Assembly (NCBI RefSeq): GCF_016793485.1
Contig: NZ_JAEULZ010000046.1
Span: 186,001-250,000, forward strand
Length of the DNA: 64,000 nucleotides
Direction of reading: 5' to 3'
Source of the DNA: Mesorhizobium sp.
Lineage (GTDB): Bacteria; Pseudomonadota; Alphaproteobacteria; Rhizobiales; Rhizobiaceae
Made by a program: the position numbers and the translations under genes. Shown here in pieces: positions 55,751 through 64,000 of this stretch. The notes beneath the pieces were generated by a model, which worked only from the letters and a program-made list of their open reading frames with translations, was not told the origin of the DNA and ran no database searches. Every line of letters starts with the position of its first letter. The stretch's first letter is position 1.

Positions 55751-55901
55751 CGGGACGCCGTCGGCCTGTCGTTGCGGTTCGGCCTAGTTATGCGGTCTTT
55801 GCAGGTCGCGCAACCGGCGGGGACATTGCTGCGCTTCGAAGGCCGCAATCGCAGCGAAGCTGCTATGAAGGATTTCCCCCTGATTCTCCTTGTCGCAGCA
55901 G

Positions 55902-57701
55902 ATGCCTTCCAAAGCCCTCGAAATCCTCAAGACAGTCTACGGCTACGAAGCCTTTCGGGGACCGCAGGCCCGCATCATCGAGCATGTCATCGGGGGCAAC
56001 AACGCCTTCGTGCTGATGCCGACGGGCGGCGGGAAGTCGATCTGCTACCAGATTCCGGCCATCGCCCGGCCAGGCATGGGCCTGGTCGTGTCGCCGCTCT
56101 TGGCGCTGATGGCAGACCAGGTTGCGGCCTTGCGGCAGGCTGGCGTTAGGGCTGCGGCGCTCAATTCCGACCTGCCGGCCGACGAGCGGCGGGCGCTGTG
56201 GCGCGACATCCATGGCGGCAATCTGGACCTGCTCTATGTCGCGCCTGAAACGCTGCTGCGGCCGGGCGTGCTGGAGCAACTGGAGCGGGTCAGACTGTCG
56301 CTGATCGCCATCGACGAGGCGCATTGCCTGTCGCAATGGGGGCATGATTTCCGGCCGTCCTACCGGCAGCTGGATACGCTGGTTGATCGCTTCGTCGACA
56401 CGCCGCGAATGGCGCTGACGGCGACGGCCGACGGGCCGACGCGCGCGGAAATCCTGTCGCATCTTTCCATCGCCGGGCCGGACGCCTTCATCGCCGGCTT
56501 CGACCGGCCGAACATCCGTTATGCGATCGAGGAGAAGGACAATCCGCGTGCCCAGCTCAAGGATTTCCTGAAGCGCCACAAGGATGAAAGCGGCATCGTC
56601 TACAGCCTCTCGAAGCGCAAGACGGAAGAGACCGCCGCATGGCTGCGCGACCAGGGCTATGACGCGCTCGCCTACCACGCCGGCATGGACAAGGCGGCTC
56701 GCGAGGCCAACCAGACGCGCTTTCAACGCGGAGAGGCGGTGATCATGGTCGCCACGATCGCCTTCGGCATGGGCATCGACAAGCCGGACGTGCGCTTTGT
56801 TGTCCATATCGATCTGCCGGGCAGCATCGAGGCATTCTACCAGGAGACCGGCCGCGCCGGCCGCGATGGCCTGCCAGCCGATACGCTGATGCTTTACGGC
56901 TCCGACGACATTGCGCTGCGCAGCCGCTTCATCGAGGAATCGGATGCGCCGGACGAACGCAAGCGCATGGAGCGCCAGAAGCTGGACGCGCTGCTCGGGT
57001 TGGCGGAAACGGCCGACTGCCGCCGGCGGGTGCTGTTGTCCTATTTTGGCGACCGCTGCGCACCGTGCGGCAATTGCGACACCTGTACCGAGCCGCCAAA
57101 ACTGTTCGACGGCACGATCGCCGCGCAAAAGGCGCTGTCCTGCATCTACCGCACGGGCGAACGGTTCGGGGCTGCCTATGTCGTCGACGTGCTACTGGGC
57201 GCCACCAACGACCGTATCACGCAGTTCGGCCACGACCGCATCTCGACCTTCGGCATCGGCACGGAGCACGACAACCGCACATGGCGCGCAATCCTGCGGC
57301 AGCTGATCGCGCTGCGGCTGATCGATGTCGATTTCGCCGGCCACGGCGGGTTGTCGATTTCGGAGGCCGGCGGCGACTTCCTGCGCGACAAGCCGACGCT
57401 GATGCTGCGCGTGCCCTCGGCGGCGCGTGCGCGGCGCGACAAGGTCAGGCGCAGCGAGGCCCAATCCGCCATCAGCGAGGCAGACCGCGAGCTGTTCCAG
57501 GCGCTGCGGCAGAAGCGGGTGGAAATCGCCCGCGCGCAGAACGTCCCGCCCTACGTGATCTTCCACGACAAGACGCTGATCGAACTGGCGGCGGCGAGGC
57601 CGTCATCGCGCAAGGAGATGGCCGATGTGCCGGGCGTCGGCGAGGCCAAGCTGGATCGCTACGGACCGGCCTTCCTGGCGGTCATAGCCGAACACGCCTG
57701 A
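55902..57701 (+). CDS. recQ: RecQ family ATP-dependent DNA helicase
   Basis: 3'-5' helicase in recombination and fork repair, 599 residues. Helicase motifs: FRGPQARIIEHVI, TGGGKSICYQIPA, DEAHCLSQWGHDFRP, TATADGPTRAEI, IATIAFGMGIDKPDVRFVVH and QETGRAGRDG. A zinc cluster (CRRR..CAPCGNCDTC) and winged-helix domain follow, then HRDC from about residue 515. A TTG at 55890 is an alternative start. It lies on the plus strand between murA and DUF2948-hisD, which are both on the minus strand. Confidence 0.95.
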   Translation: MPSKALEILKTVYGYEAFRGPQARIIEHVIGGNNAFVLMPTGGGKSICYQIPAIARPGMGLVVSPLLALMADQVAALRQAGVRAAALNSDLPADERRALWRDIHGGNLDLLYVAPETLLRPGVLEQLERVRLSLIAIDEAHCLSQWGHDFRPSYRQLDTLVDRFVDTPRMALTATADGPTRAEILSHLSIAGPDAFIAGFDRPNIRYAIEEKDNPRAQLKDFLKRHKDESGIVYSLSKRKTEETAAWLRDQGYDALAYHAGMDKAAREANQTRFQRGEAVIMVATIAFGMGIDKPDVRFVVHIDLPGSIEAFYQETGRAGRDGLPADTLMLYGSDDIALRSRFIEESDAPDERKRMERQKLDALLGLAETADCRRRVLLSYFGDRCAPCGNCDTCTEPPKLFDGTIAAQKALSCIYRTGERFGAAYVVDVLLGATNDRITQFGHDRISTFGIGTEHDNRTWRAILRQLIALRLIDVDFAGHGGLSISEAGGDFLRDKPTLMLRVPSAARARRDKVRRSEAQSAISEADRELFQALRQKRVEIARAQNVPPYVIFHDKTLIELAAARPSSRKEMADVPGVGEAKLDRYGPAFLAVIAEHA

Positions 57702-57729
57702 GGCTGTGGCGACGCCGCCAGACTGAAAC

Positions 57730-59022
57730 TCAGCCCGACAGGCGCTCGACCACAGCGCCGCAATTGGAGAGCTTGTCTTCCAGCCGCTCGAAGCCACGGT
57801 CTAGGTGGTAGATGCGGCTGACCGTCGTTTCGCCCTCGGCGGCGAGGCCTGCGATGACCAGGGACACGGAGGCACGAAGGTCGGTCGCCATAACAGGCGC
57901 GCCCTTCAGCCGCGACACGCCATCGACAATCGCCGTCTGGCCGGCAAGCGAGATGCGCGCGCCGAGGCGGGCAAGCTCCTGCACATGCATGAAGCGGTTC
58001 TCGAAGATCGTCTCGGTGATGCGCGATTGGCCGCTCGCCATGGTCATCAGGCCCATGAACTGCGCCTGCAGGTCCGTCGGGAAACCGGGGAAGGGCTCGG
58101 TGGTGACGTCGATGGCGCGTACCCCATTGCCGTTGCGCTTGACGCGGATGCCGGCTTCTTCCTGGCTGATCTCGGCGCCTGATTCCGACAGAATGTCCAT
58201 GGCGCGCTGCAGCAGGTCGATGCGCCCGCCCTCCAGCAACACGTTGCCGCCGGTCATGGCGACGGCCATTGCGTAGGTGCCTGTCTCGATGCGGTCAGGG
58301 ATGACACGGTGGCGCGCGCCCGACAGCGAATCGACGCCCTCGATGGTGATGGTCGACGTACCCGCGCCTGATATCTTCGCGCCCATGGCGTTCAGGCATT
58401 CGGCGAGGTTCACGATCTCCGGCTCGCGCGCGGCGTTTTCGAGTACGGTCTCGCCCTTGGCGAGCGATGCGGCCATCAGGCCGACATGTGTGCCGCCTAC
58501 AGTCACCTTGGCGAAGCGATGGCGGTTGCCGACCAGCCGCTTGTTCTTCGCCTTGGCGATGGCATATCCGCCCTCGATGTCGATCTCGGTGCCAAGCGAC
58601 TGCAGCACCTCCAGCAGAAGATCGACCGGACGCGTGCCGATGGCGCAGCCGCCCGGCAGCGACACCTTCGCCTCGCCCATGCGCGCCAAAAGCGGGCCGA
58701 TGACCCAGAAGGACGCGCGCATCTTGGACACCAGCTCGTAGGGAGCCGTTGTATCGACGATGTGGCGGGCGGAGAAATTGATGGTGCGCGAATAGCCTTC
58801 CTGCTGCTTCTCGCGGCGGCCGTTGACCGAATGGTCGACCCCGTGGTTGCCGAGGATGCGGATGAGCTGCTGGACGTCGGCCAGGTCGGGCACGTTTTCC
58901 AGCGTCAGCGTATCGTCGGTGAGCAGCGACGCGATCATCAGCGGCAGCGCCGCGTTCTTCGCGCCCGAGATCGGGATGCGGCCGTTGAGCTCGTTGCCGC
59001 CCTTGACCCTGATGCTGTCCAT
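57730..59022 (-). CDS. murA: UDP-N-acetylglucosamine 1-carboxyvinyltransferase
   Basis: First committed step of peptidoglycan synthesis; target of fosfomycin. The 430 residues start [35 protein letters not shown], with [16 protein letters not shown] holding the reactive cysteine, [29 protein letters not shown] and [17 protein letters not shown]. The ATG at 59022 follows GGGGGAC. It converges with recQ. Confidence 0.98.
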   Translation of the reverse strand: MDSIRVKGGNELNGRIPISGAKNAALPLMIASLLTDDTLTLENVPDLADVQQLIRILGNHGVDHSVNGRREKQQEGYSRTINFSARHIVDTTAPYELVSKMRASFWVIGPLLARMGEAKVSLPGGCAIGTRPVDLLLEVLQSLGTEIDIEGGYAIAKAKNKRLVGNRHRFAKVTVGGTHVGLMAASLAKGETVLENAAREPEIVNLAECLNAMGAKISGAGTSTITIEGVDSLSGARHRVIPDRIETGTYAMAVAMTGGNVLLEGGRIDLLQRAMDILSESGAEISQEEAGIRVKRNGNGVRAIDVTTEPFPGFPTDLQAQFMGLMTMASGQSRITETIFENRFMHVQELARLGARISLAGQTAIVDGVSRLKGAPVMATDLRASVSLVIAGLAAEGETTVSRIYHLDRGFERLEDKLSNCGAVVERLSG

Positions 59023-59141
59023 GAGATTGTCCCCCGCCGGCAACCCGGCTCCGGTTCTAAAGACGCCCCTCTAAACCATCATATCAATCGGTTCAAGGAA
59101 CAGGATTTTTGGTCTTGCAGGGCCATGTGGATGACCCAGCG

Positions 59142-59366
59142 TTACTTCTCTCCGTCTTGCCTGCCTTCGCCGGAAGCCTGCTTGAGCCCTGACGCGGCCA
59201 GCCCCTCCGGCCTCTGGTCCGCCTCGCCGGTGCGACGCGAACGCGACTGCGCCTTGCGACGTTGCAGGTTGGCGCGCAGTTCATCGGCCAGCCGCGCGTT
59301 GCGGTCGGGTTTCGAAACGCCTCCGGCTGCACCTTTCCCGTCCTTGGGACCGGGTCTGGACTCCAT
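59142..59366 (-). CDS. Small basic conserved protein upstream of murA
   Basis: 74 residues, highly charged: ESRPGPKDGKGAAGG, then the core KPDRNARLADELRANLQRRKAQSRSRRTGEAD and a polar tail. The ATG at 59366 follows AGGGGAC. Similar short proteins occur just upstream of murA in Rhizobiales as I recall. No known function; the basic helix could bind nucleic acid or membrane, but this is a guess. Confidence 0.7.
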   Translation of the reverse strand: MESRPGPKDGKGAAGGVSKPDRNARLADELRANLQRRKAQSRSRRTGEADQRPEGLAASGLKQASGEGRQDGEK

Positions 59367-59516
59367 GCGAATGTCCCCTAGAGCCGGAACTCCGGCGCGT
59401 CTCAATGTCTGCGGATCATTGTGGCCTCGTCATGACGCTGCGCCGACCACATCGGACGATCCACAATAGCGCCTTGCGCTGGCGGGATCGATATGGCAGA
59501 AGCGCCGCGTTTACGG

Positions 59517-59591
<75 letters not shown>

Positions 59592-59707
59592 TTCATTCCC
59601 AAAGCGACCGTTGGCGTGATCGGCAGGAAAAACTGCCGGCGTCCGGCTTGGCGCCGGTGCGCAAGGCCCGGCCCCGCGTTCAAGGGACATTCTGGTACTG
59701 GCGCGTC

Positions 59708-59740
59708 AAAAAAACTTGGGCTGGCAACGCCAGCCCAAGT
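59708..59740 (-). terminator. Intrinsic terminator of the S74-like gene
   Basis: 12-bp perfect arms (59714-59725 and 59729-59740) around AAC; on the minus strand the stem is followed by seven T's. It lies 53 bp after the stop at 59793, so it ends that gene's transcript. Confidence 0.88.
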
Positions 59741-59792
59741 CGGTATATCGACCGCCCTAGTCGATGAGGTTCAGCTCGCCATCGCCTTTTGG

Positions 59793-60110
59793 CTAGTGGA
59801 CGCGCTTCATCTCGAGGCCGAGCATGCCGTAGTCGACAGCCATGAAACCCGAAGGCATGGTGACGACGGCTTCCGGCACTGCCTTGAGCACGTCCTGAGC
59901 CATCACGCCCTGATAGACTGCGTCGCTCCAGAAATACCTGAAATTGTAGAGTGGCAGGCCGTTCGAGGCGACCCCGACCTGCTCGATGTCCGACTTGAGC
60001 CGGATGTCGCTTGGGGCGACAATCTCACCATCGCTTACTTGCGTCTGCGCGGTAACCAGAGACAGCTTGCCCTTGGCATCCAGCGTCGGCTTTACGTATT
60101 TCCGTTTCAT
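59793..60110 (-). CDS. Mini-protein: lasso-leader-like N-terminus fused to S74-type chaperone/autoprotease domain
   Basis: 105 residues. Residues 5-20 (Tyr5, Pro8, Leu10, Gly14, Thr20) fit YxxPxLxxxGxxxxxT, the leader pattern of lasso peptide precursors. From about residue 34 it is a tail-fiber S74 domain: SDIRLKSDIEQVG, LPLYNFRYFWSD, YQGVMAQDVLKAVPEAV and DYGMLGLEMKRV. Ser34 and Lys39 have the S-x4-K spacing of the known autoproteolytic dyad, so self-cleavage could release a 33-residue peptide. GGGGAC precedes the ATG and a strong terminator follows, so it is a monocistronic gene. No lasso enzymes are nearby. Confidence 0.72.
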   Translation of the reverse strand: MKRKYVKPTLDAKGKLSLVTAQTQVSDGEIVAPSDIRLKSDIEQVGVASNGLPLYNFRYFWSDAVYQGVMAQDVLKAVPEAVVTMPSGFMAVDYGMLGLEMKRVH

Positions 60111-60151
60111 GACAAGTCCCCAAATGTTGCAACGCCAGTATTAGATTATTT

Positions 60152-60171
60152 CCCGCTCAAGGAGTAGCGGG
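60152..60171. repeat. Small hairpin upstream of the S74-like gene
   Basis: CCCGCT and AGCGGG arms around an 8-base loop, 42 bp before the ATG at 60110 on the minus strand. It may lie in the leader or promoter. Confidence 0.4.
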
Positions 60172-60251
60172 TTGCAGGCATTTTTCGTGCGAATCGACGC
60201 AAACGGTTTTCTCTGCGATGAACGCGGTGCGTTTGTTCAGGAGAGAGCGAG

Positions 60252-60698
60252 ATGTCCGATATCACCATCCGGCCGCTGGCACAGGCCGACCACGCGGAAT
60301 GGCGGCGCCTCTGGACGGAGTATCTCGTCTTCTACAAGGCGACGGTTTCCGACGACGTCTATGCGGCGACGTGGCGGCGGTTGTTCGATACCGGGGAGTT
60401 CGAACCGAAGGGATTCATCGCGTTGCGCGAGGGCAAGGCGGTTGGGGTTGTCCACTACCTGTACCACCGGACATGCTGGTCCCTCGTCAACAATTGCTAC
60501 CTGCAGGACCTGTTCACAGACGAATCCGCGCGCGGCGCAGGCGTCGGCCAGGCGCTGATCGAGGCCGTGCAGGCCGAGGCGGGCAGAGTCGGCGTCACCA
60601 ACGTCTACTGGATGACGCATGAGACTAACGAGACGGCGCGACGTCTGTACGATCGCGTCGCCAAACGTACGGGGTTCATCGAATACGACCTGATGTGA
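60252..60698 (+). CDS. GNAT family N-acetyltransferase
   Basis: 148 residues. N-terminal ITIRPLAQADHAEWRRLW, then the acetyl-CoA site LQDLFTDESARGAGVGQALIEAV (R/Q-x-x-G-x-G/A), and the closing VYWMTHETNETARRLYDRVAKRTGF. The ATG follows GAGAGAGCG. It resembles small diamine or amino-acid acetyltransferases; the substrate is unknown. Confidence 0.9.
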   Translation: MSDITIRPLAQADHAEWRRLWTEYLVFYKATVSDDVYAATWRRLFDTGEFEPKGFIALREGKAVGVVHYLYHRTCWSLVNNCYLQDLFTDESARGAGVGQALIEAVQAEAGRVGVTNVYWMTHETNETARRLYDRVAKRTGFIEYDLM

Positions 60699-60704
60699 AC
60701 CCGG

Positions 60705-61754
60705 TCAGGCTTTCTTCATCTCCAGCCAGCGGAGGGCCAGCGCTTCTTCCGCGTCGAGGCCGGCTCGCTTGCGCTTCAGACGCTTCGCCTTCTCAAGCTC
60801 CCTGGCGAGGTTCCCTTCCTGCCATGAGGCCATGACGAGCGGATGGACATAGCATCTGCGGCATACGGCCCGGGTGTTGCCGAGATGCTTGGCCACCTCG
60901 TCCACGATGATGTTCATCGCGCGCGCCGTGGCCGCCTTGGTCTCGGGCAGCGGTATCTGCGAAAACAGCGAAAGAGCCCTGACCGTGCCGCCCCAGGTGC
61001 GGAAATGTTTCGAACTGAATTCGCCGTCGGTGGCATCGCGGATGTATTCGTTGACATCCTGTGATGTCACGATGCGGCGCGCGCCGTCTTCTTCGATATA
61101 CTGGAACAGATGCTGTCCAGGCAGGTCCTGGATGGCGCGCACGATCCGGGCGATGCGACGATCAACCAGCTTCAGCTTCCATTCCTTGCCGGATTTGCCC
61201 TTGAAAGCGAAACGCAGCTTCGAGCCCTCGACCTCGACGTGGCGGCTCCTGAGGGTGGTCAGGCCGAAGCTCTTGTTGTCGCGCGCGTAGACCGCGTTTC
61301 CGACGCGGATCATGGTGTTGTCCAACAGCCAGACAATCGACGCTATGACGCGGTCGCGCGGCAGGCCTCTGATCCTGAGGTCCGCATCGATCTTCCTGCG
61401 CAGCCTCGGCAGCAGGCGCGCGAAGTCGGCGAGGCTCGAATACTTGACCTCGTCGCGGCATTGGGACCAGCGGGCATGGTAGCGATATTGCTTGCGGCCG
61501 CGCTGGTCGCGTCCGGTCGCCTGGATGTGGCCTCCGGCATCAGGGGAAATCCAGACATCGGTCCATGCCGGGGGGATCGCCAGTTCCTTGATGCGACGCA
61601 ACGACTTGGTGTCGGCCACCGGATTGCCGCTCGGCCTCAGATAGGAGAAGCCTGCGCCGCTCTTTCGCCTGCGGATGCCAGGTTCGGCGTCGGTGACATA
61701 GGCAAGCGCCGCCCGGCGCGCAGCTTTCCTGGCCGTATCGATTGTTTGCAGCAT
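60705..61754 (-). CDS. DNA topoisomerase IB
   Basis: Poxvirus-type topoisomerase relaxing DNA without ATP, 349 residues. It carries the N-terminal core GRDQRGRKQYRYHARW, KFAFKGKSGKEW-like KLRFAFKGKSGKEWKLKL, RTWGGTVRAL and, near the end, CRRCYVHPLV with the active-site tyrosine. The ATG at 61754 is the best start; the longer frame has no similarity. Confidence 0.94.
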   Translation of the reverse strand: MLQTIDTARKAARRAALAYVTDAEPGIRRRKSGAGFSYLRPSGNPVADTKSLRRIKELAIPPAWTDVWISPDAGGHIQATGRDQRGRKQYRYHARWSQCRDEVKYSSLADFARLLPRLRRKIDADLRIRGLPRDRVIASIVWLLDNTMIRVGNAVYARDNKSFGLTTLRSRHVEVEGSKLRFAFKGKSGKEWKLKLVDRRIARIVRAIQDLPGQHLFQYIEEDGARRIVTSQDVNEYIRDATDGEFSSKHFRTWGGTVRALSLFSQIPLPETKAATARAMNIIVDEVAKHLGNTRAVCRRCYVHPLVMASWQEGNLARELEKAKRLKRKRAGLDAEEALALRWLEMKKA

Positions 61755-61983
61755 TCGTTCTGACCTGAGAGGAGCGGCAAGAATAATCGGCGAGATCGTG
61801 CAAGGTTCCGGCTGCGGCGGAAACATCACTGTTGCCTAGAAATCGCCGACAGACACGAAATAGCAACGCATCAGGGTTTCAATCATTGCGTGCACGGGCT
61901 AAGCGACGCAGCGCGGCCTTTATTTGCACACAAACAAAACGAAGGGTCGTCGCGGGCGACGACGAACGGGCTGTTCTGGGGCT

Positions 61984-62433
61984 ATGCTTACCAAAAAAGG
62001 CAAATACGGGCTCAAGGCCCTGGTGTATCTTTCGAGCATACCGCCCGGCCAACTGGCCTTCGTCGGTGACATCGCCGCGAAGAACAACATTCCCAAGAAA
62101 TTCCTCGACGCTATTCTTGGCGAGCTGCGAAACGCCGGTTTCGTCCAGAGCCGGAAGGGCAAGGAAGGCGGCTACCGGCTGGCAAAGGCGCCGACCGAGA
62201 TCAAGATCGGCCATGTCGTGCGCGTGCTCGACGGACCGCTTGCGCCGATCCCCTGCGCCAGCCGCAGCCAGTACCAGCGCTGCGAGGACTGCGACGAGGC
62301 GACCTGCGAAGTCCGCCACATCATGATGGAAGTGCGCCATGCCGTCGCCGAGTTGCTCGACAACCGCAGCCTGGCGTCGATGCGCGATGCGGCCAACGAC
62401 GACCTGCTCGCGGAAGTCCGCCTGCATGTTTGA
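61984..62433 (+). CDS. Rrf2 family transcriptional regulator
   Basis: 149 residues. The winged helix MLTKKGKYGLKALVYLSSI and LGELRNAGFVQSRKGKEGGYRLAK is typical. The sensor segment has four cysteines: PCASRSQYQRCEDCDEATC, three of which could hold a [2Fe-2S] cluster as in IscR, RirA or NsrR. The ATG at 61984 is chosen because it matches the family start. The identity of the signal cannot be told from sequence; no iron-sulfur operon is adjacent. Confidence 0.9.
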   Translation: MLTKKGKYGLKALVYLSSIPPGQLAFVGDIAAKNNIPKKFLDAILGELRNAGFVQSRKGKEGGYRLAKAPTEIKIGHVVRVLDGPLAPIPCASRSQYQRCEDCDEATCEVRHIMMEVRHAVAELLDNRSLASMRDAANDDLLAEVRLHV

Positions 62434-62457
62434 GCTGGGCCCCGCGCGCCTGACCGA

Positions 62458-63834
62458 CTAATCGGCCAGCGATGCTTCCGCCCTGCGGCGACGCAGGCCG
62501 ACCAGCCGTGCCACGGACCCATCCAGTCCTGTCATCTTCTTCGAGGAGTGGCGGAGGAGGGCGGTCATCAGGATGAAGGACATCGTCGTTGCCGAGACGG
62601 CGCCCATGATGCCGAAGGATGGGATCAGCGCGAAGAAGCCGACTGCGCGCAGACATACCGCGACCGCGATGATGCGCAGATAGCTGCCCTCGTGGCCTGT
62701 GAGCATCAGGATGGAGCCCGACGGCCCCGCGGCGGCCAGCGCCGCCGTTCCGAAGCAAAGCACGACGAGCGCGGGATAGTAGGGCACATAGGCCTCGTTG
62801 AAGATGCTCAGGAAGAACTCCCCGCCGCCCAGGATGACGACCATGCCGGCGAGGATCACAGCGAGCGTCAGCGCGGCCACCCAGTCGAGCAGGGCATTAA
62901 GCTGCTTCAACTCCCCGCGATAGTAGAGGTCCGGAATATGGCGGGTGGAGAACATGTGCATCGTGTCGGATGCGGTGGCAAACGCGTTGGCGAGCCGCGT
63001 CGTCACGAAATAGGCGCCGGCGACAGCCGGGCTCATCAAATAGCCGATGATCAGCACGTCGAGATACTGGTTTGCGGCCTCCAGCCCGTTGGATATCCAG
63101 AGTTTGAACGAGCGCGCGCGCCATTCGCGCGGCAGGTAGCGTGGTCTCACCCCGGCGAAGGCAGGATAAAGCGCGGCGATCTTGCGGCGCAGGAAGACGA
63201 CGTGCAAGGCAATCGCGACCGCCGCCCCGGCGGCGAACAGGAAGAATACGGCGCTGGAGTCTGTCTGCGCGCCGGTCGCAAGCACGATGGCAAGATACAC
63301 CAGCGCGGGAACGGAAATCATGAGGTTGCCGTAGCCGTCGCCTGCGCCGACGCCGATCGCGGTCCGCACCAGATGCGCCGAGGTCATCACGGTGGCCTGC
63401 ATGACCATGAAGGCGGTCACGGCCACGGCGAGCAGAATGCCGTGTGTCAGCGCCGTCCACGCGAAGAAGCCGCTGCCGACGATGATGCAGCCGGCAAGCA
63501 CGGTCATCGCGCTGAAGATCAGCACGCCTTTCAGCGTCGAGGGGTCTGCGGCGGCCGTGTATTCGTTCCACCAGCGCATGATGGCGACCTGCTGGCCGAA
63601 GGTCGCCACGATGCAGAAAAGCCCGGCCGCCGCGAACAGGATGGAAAAGACTCCGAAGCCGTCGGGGTCGAGTATGCGCGCGGCGAGCATGATCAGCGCG
63701 AAATTCGCGACGATGATCGAGCTTTTCATGACGAAGACGCCGGCGATGCCCCGCAGCGCGGGGTTTCGCAGAAGCGTCTTCAGCCGCCCGGCCGGGCCGG
63801 AGGCGCGGCTGACGCCGCCTTCGTCAACGGACAT
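62458..63834 (-). CDS. Polysaccharide/oligosaccharide flippase-like membrane protein
   Basis: 458 residues with about 12 to 14 transmembrane helices, a MATE/Wzx-like MVF fold. N-terminal LRGIAGVFVMKSSIIVANFALIMLAARILDPDGFGVFSILFAAAGLF is typical of the family. Likely moves lipid-linked sugars across the inner membrane for exopolysaccharide or LPS. Its start overlaps the end of the upstream acetyltransferase gene by 11 bp, so they belong to one polysaccharide operon. Confidence 0.88.
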   Translation of the reverse strand: MSVDEGGVSRASGPAGRLKTLLRNPALRGIAGVFVMKSSIIVANFALIMLAARILDPDGFGVFSILFAAAGLFCIVATFGQQVAIMRWWNEYTAAADPSTLKGVLIFSAMTVLAGCIIVGSGFFAWTALTHGILLAVAVTAFMVMQATVMTSAHLVRTAIGVGAGDGYGNLMISVPALVYLAIVLATGAQTDSSAVFFLFAAGAAVAIALHVVFLRRKIAALYPAFAGVRPRYLPREWRARSFKLWISNGLEAANQYLDVLIIGYLMSPAVAGAYFVTTRLANAFATASDTMHMFSTRHIPDLYYRGELKQLNALLDWVAALTLAVILAGMVVILGGGEFFLSIFNEAYVPYYPALVVLCFGTAALAAAGPSGSILMLTGHEGSYLRIIAVAVCLRAVGFFALIPSFGIMGAVSATTMSFILMTALLRHSSKKMTGLDGSVARLVGLRRRRAEASLAD

Positions 63835-64000
63835 TCGGTGCGTAGGTCCTGAGGAAGTTCTTCACCGGCTTGGCGCGATGATAAATCTGCGCCACGGCGT
63901 ATCCTGCCACCGAAAAAGTTTTCGTATGGTTGCGCAGTTGCGTTTCCTCGACGCGGAAATGCGTCTTGTAGCCGGTGTTGCCAAGCCCCATGTCGAAACT
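63824..64000 (-). CDS. CelD/BcsL-type GNAT acetyltransferase, C-terminal part (5' end outside window)
   Basis: 58 C-terminal residues are visible, open to the window edge. FDMGLGNTGYKTHFRVEE is the characteristic end motif of the CelD/BcsL family of acetyltransferases found in polysaccharide clusters. It overlaps the flippase start by 11 bp. Confidence 0.75.
   Translation of the reverse strand, partial: SFDMGLGNTGYKTHFRVEETQLRNHTKTFSVAGYAVAQIYHRAKPVKNFLRTYAPNVR

Noticed and set aside
59793-60110. Complete lasso peptide biosynthetic cluster
   Set aside because: Only the leader-like pattern is present; no asparagine-synthetase-like cyclase, protease or exporter appears within the window.

Overview
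The window looks like a chromosomal core segment of a Mesorhizobium-like member of the Rhizobiales (Alphaproteobacteria). The DNA is GC-rich. The gene content supports this: Omp25/31-type and Omp2b-type outer-membrane proteins, an RpoH-family sigma factor, a serC-motif RNA before serC-serA, a 6S RNA candidate beside 5-formyltetrahydrofolate cyclo-ligase, class I hemA, and the block DUF2948-hisD-UPF0262-phosphatase-infA-maf-yacG-tRNA-Phe. I saw no prophage, integrase, transposase or CRISPR array. The assignment rests on recognised proteins and gene order, not on a database search.

Layout. 1-9 kb: tail of a ClC chloride channel, a coupled RDD/SelW-like pair, a YebC regulator, a secreted MBL-fold protein, TerC, a YmdB-type phosphoesterase, the cyclo-ligase with its 6S RNA candidate, and two paralogous outer-membrane barrels that each carry a perfect CtrA-type box. 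8.5-18.4 kb: serC-serA, an FAH-family hydrolase, purA, a proline-rich membrane protein, an ABC-F ATPase and thiamine diphosphokinase. 18.5-22 kb: a TPP riboswitch and the thiBPQ thiamine importer. 22-28 kb: an M48 lipoprotein peptidase, an RpoH sigma factor, a sugar-phosphate isomerase, pyrD and small proteins. 28-33 kb: a transporter-fused hybrid histidine kinase with a LuxR-type regulator (CrbS/CrbR-like), then mscL.

33-46 kb: an aminotransferase, a DUF2442 gene with a broken DUF4160 partner, hemA with an FNR-type box, galE, agmatinase, a D-amino-acid dehydrogenase, a cupin, an RND efflux pump and a ceramidase-like membrane protein. 46-51.5 kb is an envelope region: an Omp2b-type porin, a FecR-domain protein, a DUF1254 protein with a doubled operator-like motif, and a third Omp25-like barrel. 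51.6-59.4 kb is a housekeeping block running mostly on the minus strand (tRNA-Phe, yacG, maf, infA, phosphatase, UPF0262, hisD, DUF2948, then murA), with recQ on the opposite strand inside it. 59.5-64 kb: tRNA-Thr, a 105-residue protein combining a lasso-leader-like N-terminus with an S74-type chaperone/autoprotease domain, a GNAT enzyme, topoisomerase IB, an Rrf2 regulator, a polysaccharide flippase and the C-terminus of a CelD/BcsL-type acetyltransferase.

The most unusual items are the lasso-leader/S74 mini-protein at 59793-60110, the nonsense-broken DUF4160 gene with a 29-bp palindrome at its start, the CtrA boxes on both tandem barrel genes, and the pair of 10-bp operator-like motifs 50 bp apart upstream of the DUF1254 gene.
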